Assembly (NCBI GenBank): GCA_002482965.1
Contig: DLGZ01000059.1
Span: 1-46,164 of the forward strand
DNA length: 46,164 bases
Origin: Verrucomicrobiaceae bacterium UBA7681
Lineage (GTDB): Bacteria; Verrucomicrobiota; Verrucomicrobiia; Verrucomicrobiales; Verrucomicrobiaceae
Direction of reading: 5' to 3'
Both the position numbers and the translations under genes were made by a program. A model generated the notes under the pieces. That model did no database searches. It saw nothing but the letters and a program-made list of their open reading frames with translations, and had not been told where the DNA came from. The first letter of the stretch is position 1; each line of letters starts with the position of its first letter. This document shows positions 32,494 through 41,824 of the stretch, one piece after another.

Positions 32494-32967
32494 ATGAAAA
32501 CACTCATTCTCCTCGGACTCTTTCTGACCACTCTGCCAGCCATGGCTGAATCTCAATTCCAAGTCAACTTGGTCGGCTCCACCACGGCGGCCGTCTTTGT
32601 CGATGGTGCCTGGATCAACGACGCAGAAGCGGTGGAAGCCAAAGTCTCAGCCAGCCCCGCCTCCCCTTCGGAAGGCGTGGCCATCAAAGCCTACTTTTAC
32701 TCCGCCGATGGCAAATTGGTCCATACCATCAACAAGCCCTCCAGTCTCAATGCCGGCAATGGCGGCACAGTTCCCATGCCCGCCACCTACGAGCCCGGCA
32801 AGAAGTACAGCTTCTTCTTTGGCATTCCCGGAGCCATCAAAAAGGGACCCACCAAATGGAAACGCGTCATCATCGTTTTCGGCAAAGGCGAGCAGATGTC
32901 CGCCAAAGTCTATCCAAAGGACGACCTCAAGAAGTTCGACTTCCCCGAGAAAAGCATGGTCAGGTAA
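32494..32967 (+). CDS. secreted hypothetical protein
   Basis: 157 residues with a Sec signal peptide (MKTLILLGLFLTTLPAMA). The mature part looks like a small beta sandwich: FQVNLVGSTTAAVFVDGAW, GVAIKAYFYSADGKLVHTIN, YEPGKKYSFFFGIP, KWKRVIIVFGKGEQMSAKVYP. It has no cysteines and no recognised catalytic motif. The gene is monocistronic, divergent from the phosphatase gene and convergent with the class II aldolase gene. The region from 32968 to 33144 shows nothing else convincing. Confidence 0.65.
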   Translation: MKTLILLGLFLTTLPAMAESQFQVNLVGSTTAAVFVDGAWINDAEAVEAKVSASPASPSEGVAIKAYFYSADGKLVHTINKPSSLNAGNGGTVPMPATYEPGKKYSFFFGIPGAIKKGPTKWKRVIIVFGKGEQMSAKVYPKDDLKKFDFPEKSMVR

Positions 32968-33144
32968 GCCCCCACCTTTGCTTGATGTGCTTCGCCGCCC
33001 GAAGCAGTGCCTATCCCTCGTAGAGCGAAGAAGGTGCCATACGCCCAGGCTTTCCTCAGACACAGCGCTAAGGACAAGGCCACCGTCCGCGTGTGTGGTT
33101 CGATAAGGAGCAGATCACGGCGATGAGCCGTCACCTCTCCCAAG

Positions 33145-33171
33145 AAAAAGGGCCATGCGGTTGCATGGCCC
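33145..33171 (-). terminator. intrinsic terminator of the class II aldolase gene
   Basis: GGGCCATGC (33150-33158) and GCATGGCCC (33163-33171) form a perfect 9-bp stem with loop GGTT. Read on the minus strand it is followed by five T residues (33145-33149). It lies 55 bp past the aldolase stop. Confidence 0.85.
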
Positions 33172-33225
33172 TCGTGGAAGGTATTTGAGATGAACGGACG
33201 GACAAAAACGCCCGCCTGACGCGGC

Positions 33226-34257
<1,032 letters not shown>

Positions 34258-34461
34258 CTTTGGGGTATGGGGGTGAGTTGAACAAACCGAGGGAAGCAAG
34301 AAACGGGCCGGGTGCAAGAAGCGCTTCGTCTCCAGCAAGTATGAACCAACCGCGCATTGCATCTTTGCGCCTGTGACGCTGAGTTTTGAGGCACGCGGAA
34401 CCTGCCGCCGAAACCTAGGCTGCGGGAGTTGATTCCCAATCATTCTCCTCGCACTCCCCGG

Positions 34462-34490
34462 TTGACGCCCGACTATTAAGGTCTTTTAAC
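34462..34490 (+). promoter_or_regulatory. candidate promoter of the Tol-Pal operon
   Basis: TTGACG at 34462-34467, a 17-bp spacer and TTTAAC at 34485-34490 precede the tolQ start by 23 bp. The -35 match is good and the -10 is weaker. Confidence 0.4.
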
Positions 34491-34513
34491 TACCTGCAAC
34501 TCCTTCTCTCGCA

Positions 34514-35365
34514 ATGCCGCCCATGGAATCCTTTCTCTCGCCCGGCCTGCAGTACGGCCTCGAACACAGCAATCTGACTTGCTGGATCATCTGCGGTCTC
34601 CTCGCGCTGTTCTCGATCACCAGTTGTGCAGTGATCCTGAGCAAGCACTTCCTGCTCTCCCGGGTGCACAAGGCGAACCTGTCTTTCCTGCGCGAGTACC
34701 GTGAGAGCAATCATGCGCTGGAGCTGTATCAACAGCGCGAGCCCCATGAGTTTTCCTCCTTCTACCACATCTACCATGCGGCCTGCCGTGAGATGTCCTG
34801 GTATCTCCTGGGTGAAGACGAACCGGGCACCACCTTTGCCGCACGCCTTCAAGGCGCGGGCCGCATCACGCCATCGCAAATGAATGCCGTGCAGGTGGCC
34901 ATGGAGCGCAGCGTGGCAGAGGCGGCGCTACGGCTGGAAGCACGTATGAGCTGGGTGGCCACCACCTTGAGCAGCGCACCGTTTCTCGGACTGCTGGGCA
35001 CGGTGTGGGGCATCCTGGACACCTTCAGCACGATGACGTCTGCCAGCAGCACCGCCACTCTCGCAACCCTGGCGCCGGGCATCACCACCGCGCTGGTCAC
35101 CACGGTGCTGGGCCTGCTGGTCGCCATCCCAAGCATGATCGGTTACAACGCGCTCGTGAACCGCATTCGCGGCATGGTGGTACGGCTCGACAACTTCGCC
35201 AGTGAGCTCAACGCGGGCTTTGACCGCACCTTTGTGGACCATCGTTTCAGCAACGAAGCGCTGCCCAGCATGAGCGCCCTCGGCAGTCCTTCCATGCCCG
35301 CCTTCACCGGCACCAGTTCCTCCCCCCTGCCCGCGTCAATGCAGGCTGTTCAAGCCCGCGCATGA
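34514..35365 (+). CDS. tolQ: TolQ/ExbB-family proton channel protein
   Basis: 283 residues. Three membrane helices are visible at about 22-43 (CWIICGLLALFSITSCAVIL), 145-170 (WVATTLSSAPFLGLLGTVWGI) and 182-210 (LATLAPGITTALVTTVLGLLV), and the last two contain the conserved MotA/TolQ/ExbB core (APFLGLLGTVWGI; APGITTALVTT). With TolR it forms the proton-driven motor that energises outer-membrane constriction during division. The C-terminal 50 residues are Ser/Pro-rich and variable. It is first in a tight five-gene run; its stop overlaps the tolR start by four bases. Confidence 0.93.
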   Translation: MPPMESFLSPGLQYGLEHSNLTCWIICGLLALFSITSCAVILSKHFLLSRVHKANLSFLREYRESNHALELYQQREPHEFSSFYHIYHAACREMSWYLLGEDEPGTTFAARLQGAGRITPSQMNAVQVAMERSVAEAALRLEARMSWVATTLSSAPFLGLLGTVWGILDTFSTMTSASSTATLATLAPGITTALVTTVLGLLVAIPSMIGYNALVNRIRGMVVRLDNFASELNAGFDRTFVDHRFSNEALPSMSALGSPSMPAFTGTSSSPLPASMQAVQARA

Positions 35366-35787
35366 AACGCCACTCCAACAGGCATCAGCTCCGCCTCATC
35401 ACCGAGATCAGCATTACTCCGCTGATGGATTTGGTGCTGGTGCTGCTGTTTGTTTTTCTACTGGCCGCCCCCTTGCTCAAGGCAGACAAAGCCACGCTGA
35501 CTGCCGCTGCGCCTGCTCCACCCACGCCCTCCAAGGTCTCTGCGCCCACGGAAACGATGACGCTGCTGGTGAACAACGACCAATCCGTCACGCTGAATGG
35601 CGCGATGCTGGCACGCGCGGATCTGCCCGTTTCCTTAAAACAACTCGTCCAGCGCAACCCCGGCATCGGCATCGAAGTGCGCATGCATCGTGACCTGCCA
35701 GTGCAGCAACTGGTGGAAACGATGCAACTGCTTGAAGCCGCGGGCATTCAGAAAACCGCCGTCACGACTCATGCCGACGACCCTTGA
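35362..35787 (+). CDS. tolR: TolR/ExbD-family protein
   Basis: 141 residues with one membrane helix at 21-38 carrying the essential proton-path Asp23 (ITPLMDLVLVLLFVFLLA). An Ala/Pro-rich linker follows at 44-62 and then the periplasmic domain (MTLLVNNDQSVTLNGAML, LKQLVQRNPGIGIEVRMHRD, LVETMQLLEAAGIQKTAVTTH), which matches ExbD/TolR. Its start overlaps the tolQ stop, and the next gene begins within 10 bases of its stop, so the three membrane proteins are translationally coupled. Confidence 0.94.
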   Translation: MKRHSNRHQLRLITEISITPLMDLVLVLLFVFLLAAPLLKADKATLTAAAPAPPTPSKVSAPTETMTLLVNNDQSVTLNGAMLARADLPVSLKQLVQRNPGIGIEVRMHRDLPVQQLVETMQLLEAAGIQKTAVTTHADDP

Positions 35788-35793
35788 TTGAAG

Positions 35794-36660
35794 ATGAAAC
35801 GTAAACGTCCCACGACGCTGGAGCCGATTTCAGCAGCGATGATTGTCATCGTTTCGCTGCATCTGGCTGCGGTGTTTGGTGTCTGGTGGTGGTGGCAGAA
35901 TGTCGGCAGCCCCCGGCGTGAGGCCAGGAGCGCGCAGCTTGCCTGGATGAATCCAGAGGATTTCAAATCACAGGCACCATCGCCCTCCGCAGTGCCTCGG
36001 CCCAAAGCAGCAGCCGCCCCCAAGGCGGACAAGAAGCCCCCTGCCGCCGCGCCGCCCAAGCTCTCGGCAGATCCCCCGGTGCAGAAAGCCACGCTGATCG
36101 CCGCCCCGCCCAAGCAGCATCAGATGGAGCCTGTGCCAAACACCACCGGCGCCCCCTTGTTTGCAGGCAGTGCCGGTCCGGCGCCAAAGCCTTCCGCCAA
36201 TCGCAGCATCACGCTGCGCAGAGCTCCTGAAAAGCGTACCGGACCCGCCTTGTTCGGTGCGCCCGTTCCACCGATGACCAAACCGACGCTGATGGACATG
36301 GCCCGGCTTAATACCCTGCGTCCATCGGCGATTCCGCCGCCTAACAGCGCCACCCCAGCCGCGGCAGAAGTGGATCTCGATGCCGTCGATGAAGCAGTCA
36401 ATGCGGCATTCCTCATCGGCTGGACCGCCCCCCCCATCGTAAACGTGCCTGAAGGCCAGCGCGAAGGGCGGTTGAACATTTCCATCGGCAAAGACGGCGC
36501 GGTCTTAAAGGCACAGATGAGCAAGTTTTCTGGCTCGCACGACCTGGACCAGTCCATTATCGAGGCCGCCGCAAAAGTGAAAAATATTTCCACAACGCTG
36601 CCTTCTAATTACTCTAAAGACAGCTACGATCTGGAACTGAACTTCCTTCTGCTGCCCTGA
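35794..36660 (+). CDS. TolA/TonB-like energy transducer
   Basis: 288 residues from the ATG at 35794, two codons inside a possible TTG start. A basic cytoplasmic end is followed by one membrane helix at about 11-34 (PISAAMIVIVSLHLAAVFGV) with His23 placed like the functional His of TonB. Then comes a long Pro/Ala/Lys-rich periplasmic linker at 60-170. The C-terminal domain at about 190-288 has a TonB/TolA-like pattern (GRLNISIGKDGAVLKAQMSKFSG, then a closing LELNFLLLP strand). Position between tolR and tolB supports TolA function; the domain alone does not separate TolA from TonB. Confidence 0.85.
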   Translation: MKRKRPTTLEPISAAMIVIVSLHLAAVFGVWWWWQNVGSPRREARSAQLAWMNPEDFKSQAPSPSAVPRPKAAAAPKADKKPPAAAPPKLSADPPVQKATLIAAPPKQHQMEPVPNTTGAPLFAGSAGPAPKPSANRSITLRRAPEKRTGPALFGAPVPPMTKPTLMDMARLNTLRPSAIPPPNSATPAAAEVDLDAVDEAVNAAFLIGWTAPPIVNVPEGQREGRLNISIGKDGAVLKAQMSKFSGSHDLDQSIIEAAAKVKNISTTLPSNYSKDSYDLELNFLLLP

Positions 36661-36668
36661 CCCCCCGC

Positions 36669-37889
36669 ATGAACGCCCGCGCGCTGCTTTTCATTCTCAC
36701 CCTCGTCGTGTGCCACGGCACGCAGGCAGAGGCTGGCGTCATGGACAGACTGCGCGGCCTGCTCAGCTTCGGTGGCGGCAAAAGTAAAACCGAAGAGCCA
36801 AAAAAAATCATGCCACGCATCCGTGTGGGATCATTTTCTGGCGGCACGGGTGCCAGCGCCCAGCAGGCCCTGCGCCAGGAACTGCTGGACTCACGCGAGT
36901 TCTTCGTCGCCGGTGCGGACGAAAAAGCTGACTACTTGGTGGAGGGCACTTCCTCAGGCGGGCGTGTCACCGGCAAGCTGCGTGATGGCAAAGGCAAGGA
37001 TCTCTTTCAGCGCAGCTATGCGGCTCCTGGTCTCGATGAAAACCTCAAGGCACTCACCGACGATGTCATCTACACCATCACCGGCAGACCGGGGCTGGCC
37101 ACCAGCCGCATCGTCTTTGTGAGCAATGTGAGCGGCAAGCGCCAGATCTACATCTGCGATGCCGAAGGCGGTGAGGTGCATCAGGTCACGCATGACAAGC
37201 ATGGCGCAGTGGCCCCCTCTCTCTCGCCGGATTCATCGATGATCGCCTTCACCAGCTATCGCTCAGGATTCCCCATCATCCGTCTGCTGGATCTGAATGT
37301 CGGCTGGGAGCGCGGCGTGACGGACACCCCCGGCAGCAGCTTTGGCTCGGCCTTCTCGCCGGATGGCACGCACCTCGCCGCAGTGATGAGTTTCATCGGC
37401 AATCCTGAAATTTTTGTGAGTGACCTCAACACGAACACCGCCGCCTGTGTGAGCGATTCCGTCGGCGCCCCCTCCAGCCCATCATGGCATCCGGATGGTC
37501 GTCAGATCGTCTTTTCCAGTGATGATGGCGACGGGCCAAAGCTGTACATTGTTGAAGTGCCGCAGAAGGAGGGTGAATCCTCGCGCCTGTATCGCTGGCG
37601 CACCGGCTACCACTTCTGCACGGATCCTGAATGGTCGCCCGATGGCCGGCACATCGCCTTCACCACGCGCACCAGCGGTGAATGGACCGTCGCCATCAAG
37701 TCCTATCCCAATGGTGGCGTGCAAGTGGTGCAGGCGGGCGGTGCGGAGCATCCGTCATGGAGCCCCAACGGACATTTCATCACCTACGTTCAGCACGGCG
37801 AACTCTTTGTGCATGATCTTCGCAGCGGCAACCGTCGTTCCATCCTGCGCGGTTATGGCCACATCTCCGAACCGCGCTGGATGCGCTGA
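36669..37889 (+). CDS. tolB: Tol-Pal system protein TolB
   Basis: 406 residues. A signal peptide (1-22) precedes a short N-terminal domain that recognises the TolA-like partner (RIRVGSFSGGTGASAQQAL, FFVAGADEKADYLVEG). A six-bladed beta-propeller follows from about 145, with repeated TolB blades: IVFVSNVSGKRQIYICDAEG, APSLSPDSSMIAFTSYRSG, SAFSPDGTHLAAVMS, PSWHPDGRQIVFSSDDG, PEWSPDGRHIAFTTRTSG, PSWSPNGHFITYVQHG. It acts in the periplasm and alternates between binding Pal and the outer-membrane protein complex. It starts 8 bp after the energy-transducer gene. Confidence 0.95.
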   Translation: MNARALLFILTLVVCHGTQAEAGVMDRLRGLLSFGGGKSKTEEPKKIMPRIRVGSFSGGTGASAQQALRQELLDSREFFVAGADEKADYLVEGTSSGGRVTGKLRDGKGKDLFQRSYAAPGLDENLKALTDDVIYTITGRPGLATSRIVFVSNVSGKRQIYICDAEGGEVHQVTHDKHGAVAPSLSPDSSMIAFTSYRSGFPIIRLLDLNVGWERGVTDTPGSSFGSAFSPDGTHLAAVMSFIGNPEIFVSDLNTNTAACVSDSVGAPSSPSWHPDGRQIVFSSDDGDGPKLYIVEVPQKEGESSRLYRWRTGYHFCTDPEWSPDGRHIAFTTRTSGEWTVAIKSYPNGGVQVVQAGGAEHPSWSPNGHFITYVQHGELFVHDLRSGNRRSILRGYGHISEPRWMR

Positions 37890-37919
37890 GCCCTGCTGAT
37901 GAATGCCGCCCCGCCAATG

Positions 37920-38402
37920 ATGAACCGCCCTGCTGCCATTCTTTCGAGCACCCTTTTGAGCTGTCTCCTGCTGACCTCCTGCAGCAGCATGAAAATGCCT
38001 GCGTTTTTGCGCAATCCATCCTCTGAGGCGGTCGTCTATGCACTCGGTCCCAGGGATGGTTTCACCTCCCCGCTGAATGGCAGCCTCAAGCCAGCCTGCC
38101 CTGCCCTGGTGTTTGAAAACGCGGACTTTCAACTCACCTCTGCGCATCAGCAGGCCGTGAACAGCCTGGCGCAAGAGATGATCCAGAACAAAAAGGCCCG
38201 CCTCCTGGTCGCAGGCTACACGGCGCCAAATCTGCCGCCGGATCACGCCCGCTCCCTTTCTGAACGCCGTGCCCTGGCGGTGCGGCAGCGTCTGATCGAA
38301 CTCGGGCTCGAAGCCGCCAACGTGCAGACCGTGGGTTTTGGCAATGACTTCTCCCCCACCGGCCCGTCCTCGGATGTGGTGGTCATTTACCGCCAGAACT
38401 GA
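37920..38402 (+). CDS. pal: Pal-like OmpA-domain lipoprotein
   Basis: 160 residues from ATG 37920 (MNRPAAILSSTLLSCLLLTSC), a lipoprotein signal with Cys21 as the lipidation site; an upstream in-frame ATG at 37899 is also possible. The mature part holds a compact OmpA-like peptidoglycan-binding domain: VFENADFQLTSAHQQAVNSL, ARLLVAGYTAP, HARSLSERRALAVRQRLIEL and VQTVGFGNDFSP. The usual D...R pair is represented by Asp and Arg in PPDHARSLSERR. It closes the Tol-Pal operon 30 bp after tolB and anchors the outer membrane to peptidoglycan. Confidence 0.9.
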   Translation: MNRPAAILSSTLLSCLLLTSCSSMKMPAFLRNPSSEAVVYALGPRDGFTSPLNGSLKPACPALVFENADFQLTSAHQQAVNSLAQEMIQNKKARLLVAGYTAPNLPPDHARSLSERRALAVRQRLIELGLEAANVQTVGFGNDFSPTGPSSDVVVIYRQN

Positions 38403-38496
38403 GGCCTGCCCGGCGACCGAAAGGGCGTGAGGAAATCAGCCACTGGGACTGGCCGTAAGATCGTGGCGTTCCGCCCGTTCCCTCAGCCCCCCAATC

Positions 38497-41226
38497 ATGC
38501 CCATCCGTCCAAACCTCCTCGTCGTTCTCGCCTTGGTCGCGCCGTTTGCCTTCATGTCCGCCAGTCCGGACAAACCCGCCAAGGCTAAAAAAGACAAAGG
38601 CCCTTTCGTCACCGGAAAACCCGCCTTCATTCCTGATCCGGAAACTCCGGCTTTCGATGCCTCGAAGGTGACTCCGGATCATCTCGACCCCAGCGCGTTC
38701 AAAGTACCCGAGGGTTTTGAGATCACCGTCTGGGCCACCTCCCCGCAATTGTTCAATCCGGCGAACATGGACATCGACCACGCGGGCCGCATCTGGGTCA
38801 CAGAGGGAGTGAACTACCGCCGCCACTCCGGCCGCAGCCGTGAGGGCGACTGCGTGCGAGTGCTGCAGGACACCGATGGCGACGGCAAATGCGACAGCAG
38901 CCATGTCTTCGTGCGCGAAAAGGAACTCGAATGCCCGCTGGGGGTGGCGGTGTTCGACAACGTCATCTTTGTCTCCAACGCGCCGAACATCATCAAGTAC
39001 ACCGATGTGAACCGCGACTTGAAATTCGATCCCGCAATCGACAAACGCGAAGTCTTCCTCAGCGGCTTTGAGCAGCCGCAGCATGACCACAGCCTGCACA
39101 GCGTGTATGCCGGACCCGATGGCCGTCTCTACTTCAGCAACGGCAACTGCGGCGCGGAATTCAGCGACAAGAGCGGCAACACCTTCCGCATTGGTGGGGC
39201 CTACCTGAACAACCCGTATGCCGGCGCGAAGAGCGACGATGGACACGTCTATGTCGGTGGTTTCACCGCCAGCATTGATGCGGACGGGCACAATGCGCAC
39301 ATCCTCGGCTACAATTATCGGAACAGCTTTGAAGGCGTGCGCACCAGCTACGGTGACATGTTCCTCAACGACAACGACGATCCACCCGCCTGCCGTGTGA
39401 GCCACCTCATCGAAGGCGGCAGCTTTGGTTTCTTCTCCCGCGACGGCAAACGCCAGTGGCGTGCCGACAAACGGCCCGGACAGAGCATCCCCACCGCTGA
39501 ATGGCGGCAGGAAGATCCCGGCAGCATCCCTGCTGGAGACGTCTATGGCGGCGGTGCGCCCACCGGCATGTGCTTCTATGAAAACGGCGCGCTCGGTGAA
39601 AAATGGAACGGTTTGCTGCTGAGCTGCGAAACCGGACGCAACGTGGTGTTTGGCTACCTGCCAAAACCGGACGGCGCAGGCTTCAAACTGGAGCGCTTCG
39701 ACTTCTGCACCACGAACACCACGGGTGTGTTCAAGGGCAGTGATTTCGTCGGTGGTGCCAACAACCTCTCTGACGAGCGCCACACGCTATTCCGACCTTC
39801 GGATGTCTGCGTGGGGGCCGATGGGGCGATCTACATCAGCGACTGGTTCGACAAACGCACGGGTGGCCATCAGGACACGGATGAAACCTGCAGCGGTACG
39901 ATCTACCGCATCGCGCCGAAGGGGTTCAAATCGAAGATCCCGGAACTCAAACTGGATACAGTTGCAGGGCAGATCGCTGCGTTGCAATCCCCTGCAACGA
40001 ATGTTCGTCAGGTGGCGTTTGCCCGGCTGAAGGCTGCTGGGGATGTGAACATGCCTGCCGTGCTCAAGTTGCGCGATAATGCGAACCCTTACATCGCCGC
40101 GCGTGCGGTGTGGTTGTTAGCGCAGCTTGGGGAGCCGGGGCTCATCAGCGCACGCATCTGGCTGGAGTCTGAGGATGCTACGAAGCGCCTAGTGGCACTG
40201 CGTGCGATCCGTGCAGCCAGCAGTGATGTCATCGACATTCTCAGCAACCTGACCACCGATCTTTCGCCGATGGTGCGCAGTGAGGTCGCGGTGGCACTGC
40301 GGGATGTTCCGGCGGCGCAAAGCGTGGCACTGCTGTGCAAGCTTTCGCACCATATAGACGGTGGTGATCGTTCTTTGCTCGAAGCCTGGGGCATTGGCTG
40401 CGAAGGCAAGGAAGAGGCTGTTTGGAAGGCGCTGAAACCTCAGGGTGCGTGGAGCGATGATTTTGCCCACATCACCTGGCGTCTGCACCCCGCTGCGGCT
40501 GTGTCGGATTTGGCAAAAAGAGCCGCCAATGGCAAGCTCTCCGCGGAACAGCGGAAGTTCGCGCTCGACACCCTGGCGTTCATTCCGGAGGCCGGCGCGG
40601 CACAGGCGGTGCTCGGACTGGCCAAAGATAAAGAGTCCCCCATTCATGCCGACATCATGTGGTGGCTCATCAAGCGCAGCACCGATGACTGGTCCACTTT
40701 CGGTATTGCTGAAGCTTTGAAGAAGGAGGGTATCTTTGATCCTGAAAGTGCCAAGCTGGTGACCATCGTCACTCCGGCGGCGATCCCCAATGCGGTGAAT
40801 CTTGATGAAGTGATCAAGCTGAAGGGCAACGCCAAAAATGGCGCGCAGTTGGTCACGCGTTGCGTGATGTGCCATCAGATCAACGGCCAGGGAGTCGAGT
40901 TTGGCCCGAATCTCGATGGCTGGGGCCGCAGCCAGCCCGGTGAAATCATCGCACAGGCGCTCATTGAGCCGAGCAAGGACATCGCCCACGGCTACGAGGG
41001 CATGGAAATCGTGACCAAGGACGGCGTGACCATCCACGGCATGGTTCTCACTGAAGGTGATATCATGATCATCCGCAGCATGGGCGGGCAGAACCAGTAT
41101 GTGGCCAGGTCACGGATCAAAAGCCGCCGCAAGCTTGACCACAGCATGATGCTCAGCGCCACCCAACTGGCGCTGACCGCTCAGGATGTGGCTGACATCG
41201 TCGCCTATTTGCGTACTGGCCAATAA
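38497..41226 (+). CDS. secreted propeller dehydrogenase / HEAT / cytochrome c protein
   Basis: 909 residues with a signal peptide (MPIRPNLLVVLALVAPFAFMSA). A Lys/Pro-rich stretch precedes the PVC-type propeller domain (GFEITVWATSPQLFNPANMD, GRIWVTEGVNYRR, VRVLQDTDGDGKCDSSHVF, HDHSLHSVYAGPDGRLYFSN). HEAT-like repeats follow at about 490-740 (VRQVAFARLKAAG, PYIAARAVWLLAQLG). A C-terminal cytochrome c carries CVMCH at 789-793, with GYEGMEIVTKDGVTIHGMVL typical of the Pirellula/Verrucomicrobium heme-binding domain. It shares plan with the protein at 14051 but lacks its SGNH module. Probably a periplasmic oxidoreductase; the substrate is unknown. Confidence 0.88.
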   Translation: MPIRPNLLVVLALVAPFAFMSASPDKPAKAKKDKGPFVTGKPAFIPDPETPAFDASKVTPDHLDPSAFKVPEGFEITVWATSPQLFNPANMDIDHAGRIWVTEGVNYRRHSGRSREGDCVRVLQDTDGDGKCDSSHVFVREKELECPLGVAVFDNVIFVSNAPNIIKYTDVNRDLKFDPAIDKREVFLSGFEQPQHDHSLHSVYAGPDGRLYFSNGNCGAEFSDKSGNTFRIGGAYLNNPYAGAKSDDGHVYVGGFTASIDADGHNAHILGYNYRNSFEGVRTSYGDMFLNDNDDPPACRVSHLIEGGSFGFFSRDGKRQWRADKRPGQSIPTAEWRQEDPGSIPAGDVYGGGAPTGMCFYENGALGEKWNGLLLSCETGRNVVFGYLPKPDGAGFKLERFDFCTTNTTGVFKGSDFVGGANNLSDERHTLFRPSDVCVGADGAIYISDWFDKRTGGHQDTDETCSGTIYRIAPKGFKSKIPELKLDTVAGQIAALQSPATNVRQVAFARLKAAGDVNMPAVLKLRDNANPYIAARAVWLLAQLGEPGLISARIWLESEDATKRLVALRAIRAASSDVIDILSNLTTDLSPMVRSEVAVALRDVPAAQSVALLCKLSHHIDGGDRSLLEAWGIGCEGKEEAVWKALKPQGAWSDDFAHITWRLHPAAAVSDLAKRAANGKLSAEQRKFALDTLAFIPEAGAAQAVLGLAKDKESPIHADIMWWLIKRSTDDWSTFGIAEALKKEGIFDPESAKLVTIVTPAAIPNAVNLDEVIKLKGNAKNGAQLVTRCVMCHQINGQGVEFGPNLDGWGRSQPGEIIAQALIEPSKDIAHGYEGMEIVTKDGVTIHGMVLTEGDIMIIRSMGGQNQYVARSRIKSRRKLDHSMMLSATQLALTAQDVADIVAYLRTGQ

Positions 41227-41305
41227 TGGGCGAGTATCCGCCGCGTTAATGCTTGGGGCTCCTGCATTCTGGTGGGACGCCCCCGTTGATTTTTTCGATG
41301 CGTTC

Positions 41306-41701
41306 ATGACCTTGTTCCGACTCAGCCTCTGCGCCGCCGTCCTGAGTTTCGCTCATTGCAGCCATTCTGGATCCCCAGTCATTGCGGAAGCGGAAAGCGA
41401 GGCACCCGCTGTGACAGGTTCCCCGGAGAAGGTGGATCTTACGCTGGCACTGACGCCGACCTTTGGAGCGGTGCCTGCGCCAGAGCCGGCCCAAGCCCCC
41501 CCACCACCGAGTGAGCCGGTGAAGGTGAAGCGAACGAGGGTGGCACAACCCAAGGCCGCGATCAGCCGACCTGCCAAACCGAGCGCCGAGGTTGTCAAAG
41601 CGAGCGGCCCGCCGATACCGCCGATGCCCAAAACCAAGGAGCCCCCTGCTATTGACCGCTCAAACCTGCTCAATCTGATGCGCGAGCCCACGGAGCGCTG
41701 A
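41306..41701 (+). CDS. proline-rich lipoprotein with C-terminal tag
   Basis: 131 residues from ATG 41306 (MTLFRLSLCAAVLSFAHCS), a lipoprotein-type signal with Cys18. The mature part is low-complexity: acidic, then Pro/Ala-rich (PEPAQAPPPPSEPVKVKRTR). It ends in IDRSNLLNLMREPTER. The same signal and the same 16-residue ending recur in the next gene, so the two are paralogues with divergent middles. Alternative starts upstream at 41186 would add a 40-residue extension that overlaps the cytochrome gene. The function is unknown. Confidence 0.7.
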   Translation: MTLFRLSLCAAVLSFAHCSHSGSPVIAEAESEAPAVTGSPEKVDLTLALTPTFGAVPAPEPAQAPPPPSEPVKVKRTRVAQPKAAISRPAKPSAEVVKASGPPIPPMPKTKEPPAIDRSNLLNLMREPTER

Positions 41702-41824
41702 GAGAGCATGCCGGGACGGAACTCATACGGCCGCAAAAAAATCGCCCTTCATTCAACGCGTTGACGATGCAGCCTTTCTGTATTTCGTGACGTCAGACCA
41801 GCTTCCCTTCTTTTTAAATTAACC

